Positions 59,244-64,000 of a stretch of 64,000 nucleotides of DNA are shown one piece after another. The notes under the pieces are model-generated. The model was not told the origin of the DNA, did no database searches, and was given only the letters and a program-made list of their open reading frames with translations. The position numbers and the translations under genes are program-made. Source of the DNA: Onchidella celtica (taxonomy: Eukaryota; Mollusca; Gastropoda; Systellommatophora; Onchidiidae); NCBI GenBank assembly GCA_963931925.1, contig OZ007580.1, forward strand, positions 4,472,629 to 4,536,628, given 5' to 3'. Every line of letters starts with the position of its first letter. The first letter of the stretch is position 1.

Positions 59244-60397
59244 TGTCACAAATCCCAGACTGGGAGATGCGATGGTTATAACAGGACAACAATCACGAAC
59301 GAACAAGTACATGTATAACACTTAACAGAACAACCCATCAGACTCACACATTTATTAACATAAATATAAAGATAAGGATAACAGTGCAATTACATACATA
59401 CATTATATTCTTCAAGTTAACTGCCGTCCACGGCCTTCTTCCGTAAGCACACTTCCTCGGGTCCACAACCCGGTAATTACTTCTAAAGACACCTCGGCCT
59501 CAGCCTCTCCACTCAGGGTCTTAATGACACACTAGTATTCTTTCACACCACAGTCTCTCAATAGCGCCTCCCTATGGCAATACACCTTAGCCTCCTATAC
59601 ACCTCACGTGGCCATAGCACGTTAATACTTCAATTCACATGAATATCTCATTCGCACAGTAATCCATCCATGTCACAGTAGTACATCTTAATAGCACATT
59701 CACGATCATATATACATCCCTGTCTGTGGCCAGACTGCCACGACTCATGTGCTGCGACTGTCCTACACCGACAGCTTCACTCCTGGCCTATGTGTGGCCT
59801 TCGGCCCTATGCTGGCATATCCCCTGTGCTCACCGTAGGCGGCTCTTCGGCCCGACCCCGGCACCTACAAAAATAACATTACATTGGTATAATACCATAC
59901 CATTTCTAATCACTTCACCCCTCATTACAACTCATGAAGCGTACACACAATAGTTCACATTTCACTCACCAAACATATTACGGTAACACCTCCACCGTAT
60001 TACACCCTACTCACTCTCGCTACAAATCCAGGAAGCTAACTTCCATCTATCGCTCATGGCGCACATTGCTATATACAGTATCAAGGACTTCCACATTCCT
60101 CACATATACTTATTTACATCATGGTCGTAGACGAATATAATACATCAATCATAATTATCAATCATCGTTCCACCTACCAGTCATCACTGGAAACACTGTC
60201 ACAATCTCCCGACTGTTCTCCCTCACGTCCGTCCCCTGGGACCTTCTAACTTGCAGTGATAGTAGTACAGCGCTCTCGCCTCATGCAGACCCCCCCACTC
60301 ACAACATGCACGCTTTTCATTACCCGTGGGCCGTGGGTTAACTTTACTCTACCCCCTTCCCCCGTAACTACTGATCCCAGCTCACCTGCTCGTGACA
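59244..60397 (-). repeat. 5' LTR
   Basis: 1154 bases, TGTCA...TGACA ends, AATAAA on the minus strand at 59356-59351. Versus the 3' LTR it has an extra acatgt near 59310 and a few single-base differences. Confidence 0.96.
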
Positions 60398-60760
60398 ACA
60401 TTTATACAAGGGTTGCCACATTTATACAAGGACTACCACATTTATACAAAAGTCACCAAATTTATATAACACTACATTTATAAAGGGGTAACCTCATTTA
60501 TAAAAGGATTACTAGCTTTGTACAAGAGTCACCACATTGAGGCAAAAGTCACCACATTAATACAAAGGTCACCCTATTTATACAAGGGTTATGGTATTTA
60601 AACTAGAGTCACCACATTTATTCAAGGGTCACCACATTATTAAAAAATCACCACATTTATTCAAGGGTCATCATATTTATATATAGGTCACCACATACAT
60701 TTATTTCAAGGGTCACCACATTGCACAAAGGTAGATCATATTTTTACAGGGGTTACCACA
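60398..60760. repeat. degenerate tandem repeat (ccacatttatacaagggtca)
   Basis: Units of about 20-22 bases based on accacatttatacaagggtc, quite diverged. The LTR retrotransposon is inserted in this array, whose left remnant is at about 52721-52735. Further units occur at 61318-61378. Confidence 0.85.
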
Positions 60761-60764
60761 TTTA

Positions 60765-61270
60765 CACAAGGTCAAAATATGGGAAAAAGAGAAAAAAAAC
60801 GAATAGTAAAGCCTCGGGTAGGAAACGACACCGAAACTATACAATAAAACACAAAGAAAAACGGAAGATTAATCAATATTTCGGTCAGAAACCTTCTTCA
60901 GGAAAACAGGAAAAAAACAACAACAGCAACCATGAAACAAAACAAAATATAAGGGAAAATTGGCCCATGTGCTGTGCTCCAGAAATACAAGTCAGGACTC
61001 GCACATATAAGTGGTCGTGTTGACTTAATACATGTATTCTACAAATATTTCATATTCTGCCTTTTTTTTTTTAATTGTTCAATAGTTTTATCCATTCAAT
61101 TTTCCCTTTTTTTTTTTTCTGAAGAAAGTTTTTAACCGTAAGCTAGATTTGTCTTCCCCTTTTCTTTGCGTTTGATTGTGTCGTTTCGGTATTATTTCTT
61201 ACGCGAAGTTTTGCTGCTTACAACTTCTTCTTTTTGCCATATTTTGTCTTTGCTGTAAGCCTTGTTGCGC
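60765..61270. repeat. foldback-family element, complete
   Basis: The left arm (about 60765-60905) and right arm (about 61125-61265) are imperfect reverse complements. Shared pieces: aaaatatggsaaaaagarraa, gaaacgacac/gtgtcgtttc, aaacttcttcagg/ctgaagaaagttt. The same arms occur at 14640, 17195 and around solo LTR 1 (27800-29165). No ORF. Confidence 0.65.
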
Positions 61271-61289
61271 CCCCCCCCCCCCCCACGTT

Positions 61290-61840
61290 TCTGTAGGTCT
61301 TTTAAAAAAATAATATGTCACATTATACAAAAGTCACTACATTTATACGAAGGTCACCACATTATACAAGGGTCACCATATCCTGCTAAAGTAAAGCCTC
61401 CCTCTGATCAAACACGTGACTTTTCTTTGTCCCCATTAACAATGCACTTGGGGACTTTCAAACTTAAAAATTGATTTTCCCAGTTTCATGGATATGTGAC
61501 TATAGTCGTTTTTCCACCTGGGTCTCCATTTGTTGTCTGTGGAGCAGGCCTACACATATACACAGAAAAACATACAAGAAAATGTGTCTAAAACTTTGAG
61601 AATTTGAGATGTCCTGTCTGAGACTTGATGAATGAATGTCTTGTACCGGATATGAAGAGACATAGAATTGATTTGTGCAGTTAAAACACTTTTTATTTTC
61701 ATTATTTAACATGGCAGTAATAAACATGAGGACGCATAGGTATACATATATACATACTTGTAGTCATAAAATGGGGCTGCATGCGTGCAGTGATATGCAG
61801 GCAGTCACAGTCCAGCAATCACTGTTCAATCATTACAAAT
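61290..61840. other. no gene recognised
   Basis: Contains a few more units of the accacatttatacaagg repeat. On the minus strand there is an AATAAA-like context near 61690, which could be a distant 3' end for the gene with exon 62555-62719 (speculative). Confidence 0.35.
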
Positions 61841-61849
61841 AAACATTCA

Positions 61850-62520
61850 GTATCACACAATCTGACCGCTTTCGTGTCATACAAACTGACCACTCTTAAG
61901 TAACACGAAACGACCAATCTCACACAAGCATGACGCATTTCATAAAAACTGACCAGTCTCATAAAATCATACATAACAATCTTATGTCATGCCAAACTGA
62001 CCAGTCTCATCTTATACAAATTGACAGTCTTATGACATACAGTGTGGCCAGTCTCATTTCACACAGTCTGACCACTCTGTTGTCACACAAACGAAACCTG
62101 CACATGCCATAAAAATTGACCAGTCTTACACAAACTGACCAATATCACATCATACAAACTGACCAATCTCATACCATCCAAACTGACCAGTCTCATGTCA
62201 CACAAACTGACAGTCTCATGACATACAAACTGACCACTCTTATAATATCATACAAAACGAACGCTCTTGTGCCATAAAAATTTACCACGTCTCACACAAA
62301 CTGACCAATCTCATATCGTACCATCTGAACAGGCTCAAATAAATTGACCAATCCTGTATCTTAACAGTGACTAGTTTCATACAAACTGACCAGTCCACAC
62401 AAGCTGACCACTCTCAAACAAAACTGACTAATCTCCCAGAAACTGATCACTCTCAAGCCACACAAACTGCTCACTCTCCTATCATAAAAGCTGGCCGGTC
62501 TCACGCTAATTGATCAGGGT
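61850..62520. repeat. degenerate tandem repeat (acaaactgaccartctcat)
   Basis: About 30 diverged units of about 19-21 bases around acaaactgaccagtctcat. Unit length varies and no coding frame is maintained. Confidence 0.88.
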
Positions 62521-62554
62521 CGCATACATCCACAAGCTCACATAAAACCATTAT

Positions 62555-62719
62555 CTATGTGTTGACAGTCACAGTTTGTGGAGAACCTGCCGACTTCTCT
62601 TTCTTCTTCTGACCATTTGACACTGAGGGACTGGCCGGCCGCGCTTTTCTCTCACTCTCCAGCTGTCGGGCATAGGCTTCTCTGATACAGCGAAATGCTT
62701 GAGCATTGGCATAGGGGGT
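62555..62719 (-). CDS. probable terminal coding exon of an unidentified gene
   Basis: On the minus strand a ttatatgttctccag acceptor precedes ACC CCC TAT. The frame then runs 54 codons to TAG: TPYANAQAFRCIREAYARQL, ESERKARPASPSV and a lysine/serine-rich end (GQKKKEKSAG). Composition is clearly coding-like (GC-richer than flanks). The open frame extends upstream to a Met at about 62785, so an intronless small ORF is the alternative. The protein family is not recognised. A piggyBac-like element sits 62 bases upstream, in what would be the last intron. Confidence 0.45.
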   Translation of the reverse strand, partial: TPYANAQAFRCIREAYARQLESERKARPASPSVSNGQKKKEKSAGSPQTVTVNT

Positions 62720-62777
62720 CTGGAGAACATATAATAATAGTTTACTAATGAAGAAATCCCTGACTGCCAACTCATCA

Positions 62778-63486
62778 TTAACCATTAAGGTGCTGAGGCC
62801 TATTTCACTAAGTGAAGTCCCAGTTGCTGAGGGTCTACAGAAAAATCTGCCTGAACAAGGCTACTTATGAAATAAAGCCCTTATGCAAAAAGTTTACATA
62901 GTGCAGTCATGAAATTTTCAGGATGCATGCTTATATGAATGGGCTACATAATGGTCTACATTAGAGAGATTCCCAGTCGCCAGAACTGTCCATATCCCCT
63001 CTTGTTCACCCCCAACTGTGCCACGGCCACACCCCTTCTTACTAGACCTTGTGTTGCCCCCCCCCCCCCCAACAGCCCGTTCATTAGAATCATGACTAGA
63101 TCTATAATTGAGTCCCCAGGCCTATTCCTGTGATCTGAGTGATAACTTGACCAGGAATCATCACTATCTGGGTCCCTATCTTCACCTGAGTCACTGTCAT
63201 GAAGGCGTACAAAATCCTCATCTGAACCCATGCTCAGAATGTAAACAAAGACAAAAAGTTCAACAAACAACACGATTTTCACTCCTCGGCCGTTTAAACT
63301 TTCTCACAAGGAGCAGAAGCCATCTTGAACCAAGGGGCATCACTCAATAAATGACCACGGCTTCGTACATTTTTCTAATCGCACCGACAGTTCGTACTAT
63401 AGTGAATTCGACTCTAGTCGAAGGTCGCAAAGAGAATCGCATTTCTACCTTTCGACTGGGGTCGAAATCAGCACCTTAAGGGTTAA
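62778..63486 (-). mobile_element. short piggyBac-like element flanked by TTAA
   Basis: Inverted termini CCATTAAGGTGCTGA (62782 on) and, on the other strand, CCCTTAAGGTGCTGA (ending at 63482) match at 14 of 15 positions. Each is preceded by TTAA (62778-62781, 63483-63486), the piggyBac target. On the minus strand an acidic N-terminal-like frame starts at about 63231 (MGSDEDFVRLHDSDSGEDRD). It resembles the Asp/Ser-rich start of piggyBac transposases. The DDD catalytic domain is absent. Element length is about 700 bp. Confidence 0.65.
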
Positions 63487-63611
63487 TACTTGTTCACACT
63501 ACGTAATTGCTGCTTCTGCTGCCTTTGAATTACACGTATTTCACTATCCTGAAATATTATAAGTAGACAACTTTCAAATGCAACAAGTAACAATATTTAC
63601 TGGCATAAGGA

Positions 63612-63826
63612 AGGTACCATACTAAGCCTGGGACAGCAGTCAGCTGCCCGGATACAAGAAATGCACACCATAGTTTCCTGTATTTTCTTGGTAAATCCGG
63701 AAAGACACTATCCCACTAGGCCCGGTCAAACACAGTCAAGCTTCTGCCATTATTTCTTGGGTGTATATTTTACTGGCAGCGACTGGCTGTGACATTCTAG
63801 GCTTAGTTTGATACCACCCTAAGATC
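63612..63826. mobile_element. MITE related to the 22232-22412 hairpin element
   Basis: The left end accatactaagcctgggaca and right end tctaggcttagtttgata are inverted. The interior gtcaagcttctgccattatt, ttcttgggtgtatattttac and tggcagcgactggctgtgac matches the copy at 22310-22412. It is longer and more diverged. Nothing else is recognised to base 64000. Confidence 0.6.
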
Positions 63827-64000
63827 ACATCGCAATGAAAACCAATGGTAAAGGCAAAATTCAAAGCCACTAATTTTTAAACATTTGAGAAATTGTTTGA
63901 ATTAAAGTTTCATGTCATATTATCTTCAGCGCAGCCATATCATACCCTAAATGGCTTATTACTGCAAGCTATTTCATATGTTTACTAAACACTACAAAAT

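Larger units (their letters stand above)
52731..60402 (-). mobile_element. LTR retrotransposon, Ty3/gypsy-type RT with integrase upstream of RT (Gmr1-like order), plus 5-bp duplications
   Basis: Complete element: 5' LTR 60397-59244, duplicated tRNA-Pro-type primer site, leader of about 1 kb, one gag-pol ORF (58215-54238), purine-rich tract (53905-53889) and 3' LTR 53885-52736. The host duplication acatt lies at 52731-52735 and 60398-60402. Domain order is Gag-protease-integrase-RT-RNase H, as in Ty1/copia and the Gmr1-like group of gypsy elements. The LTRs differ, by eye, at about eight substitutions and three small indels in 1150 bases, so the insertion is recent. The integrase catalytic core is missing. 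Length without duplications is 7662 bp. Confidence 0.93.

Overview
This is a eukaryotic window, almost certainly from an animal. It has long introns, canonical GT/AG splice sites, large GATA/TATC, GGAT, GACA and GA microsatellite blocks, several transposon classes and few host exons. The arthropod/mollusc-type laccase, the tRNA-derived SINEs and the retroelement mix suggest a lophotrochozoan, most likely a gastropod mollusc. That assignment is an inference, not a database result.

Host genes. Positions 25-13513 on the minus strand hold the first six coding exons of a laccase-type multicopper oxidase. All splice phases agree. The signal-peptide exon is at 13426-13513 and the last exon in the window is at 25-164; the rest of the gene lies beyond base 1. 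Its introns carry a broken non-LTR retrotransposon, SINEs, minisatellites and tetranucleotide arrays. Two further terminal coding exons of unidentified genes lie on the minus strand: 48522-48765 (one membrane segment, AATAAA just after the stop) and 62555-62719 (basic tail).

Mobile DNA. Region 14-27 kb has minisatellites, a foldback-type repeat family and a TIR DNA element at 20655-22231. Region 27.9-30.3 kb holds two solo LTRs of one family in opposite orientation, each with its own 5-bp target duplication. A truncated CR1/L2-like LINE lies at 30662-31690. A complete RTE-like LINE with an intact 1005-codon ORF, a simple-repeat tail and a 14-bp target duplication spans about 33637-36858. A second copy of the TIR element spans 37675-41253 and carries a third solo LTR plus a hAT-like insertion. 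A roughly 0.77 kb inverted repeat follows at 41433-42204. At 42.9-45.0 kb three elements are nested: a CR1/L2-like LINE is split by a SINE-like element, which is split by a PIF/Harbinger-like element whose right end is amplified into about eleven 92-bp repeats.

The most unusual object is the LTR retrotransposon at 52736-60397. Its LTRs are nearly identical, it has a 5-bp target duplication and one uninterrupted 1325-codon gag-pol frame. Its reverse transcriptase is Ty3/gypsy-like, but integrase lies upstream of it, as in Ty1/copia and the Gmr1-like gypsy group. The DDE catalytic core of the integrase is missing in frame, and the tRNA-Pro-type primer-binding site is present twice. It therefore looks like a recently moved element that must borrow integrase in trans. 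Three solo LTRs of the same family in the window fit recent family activity.
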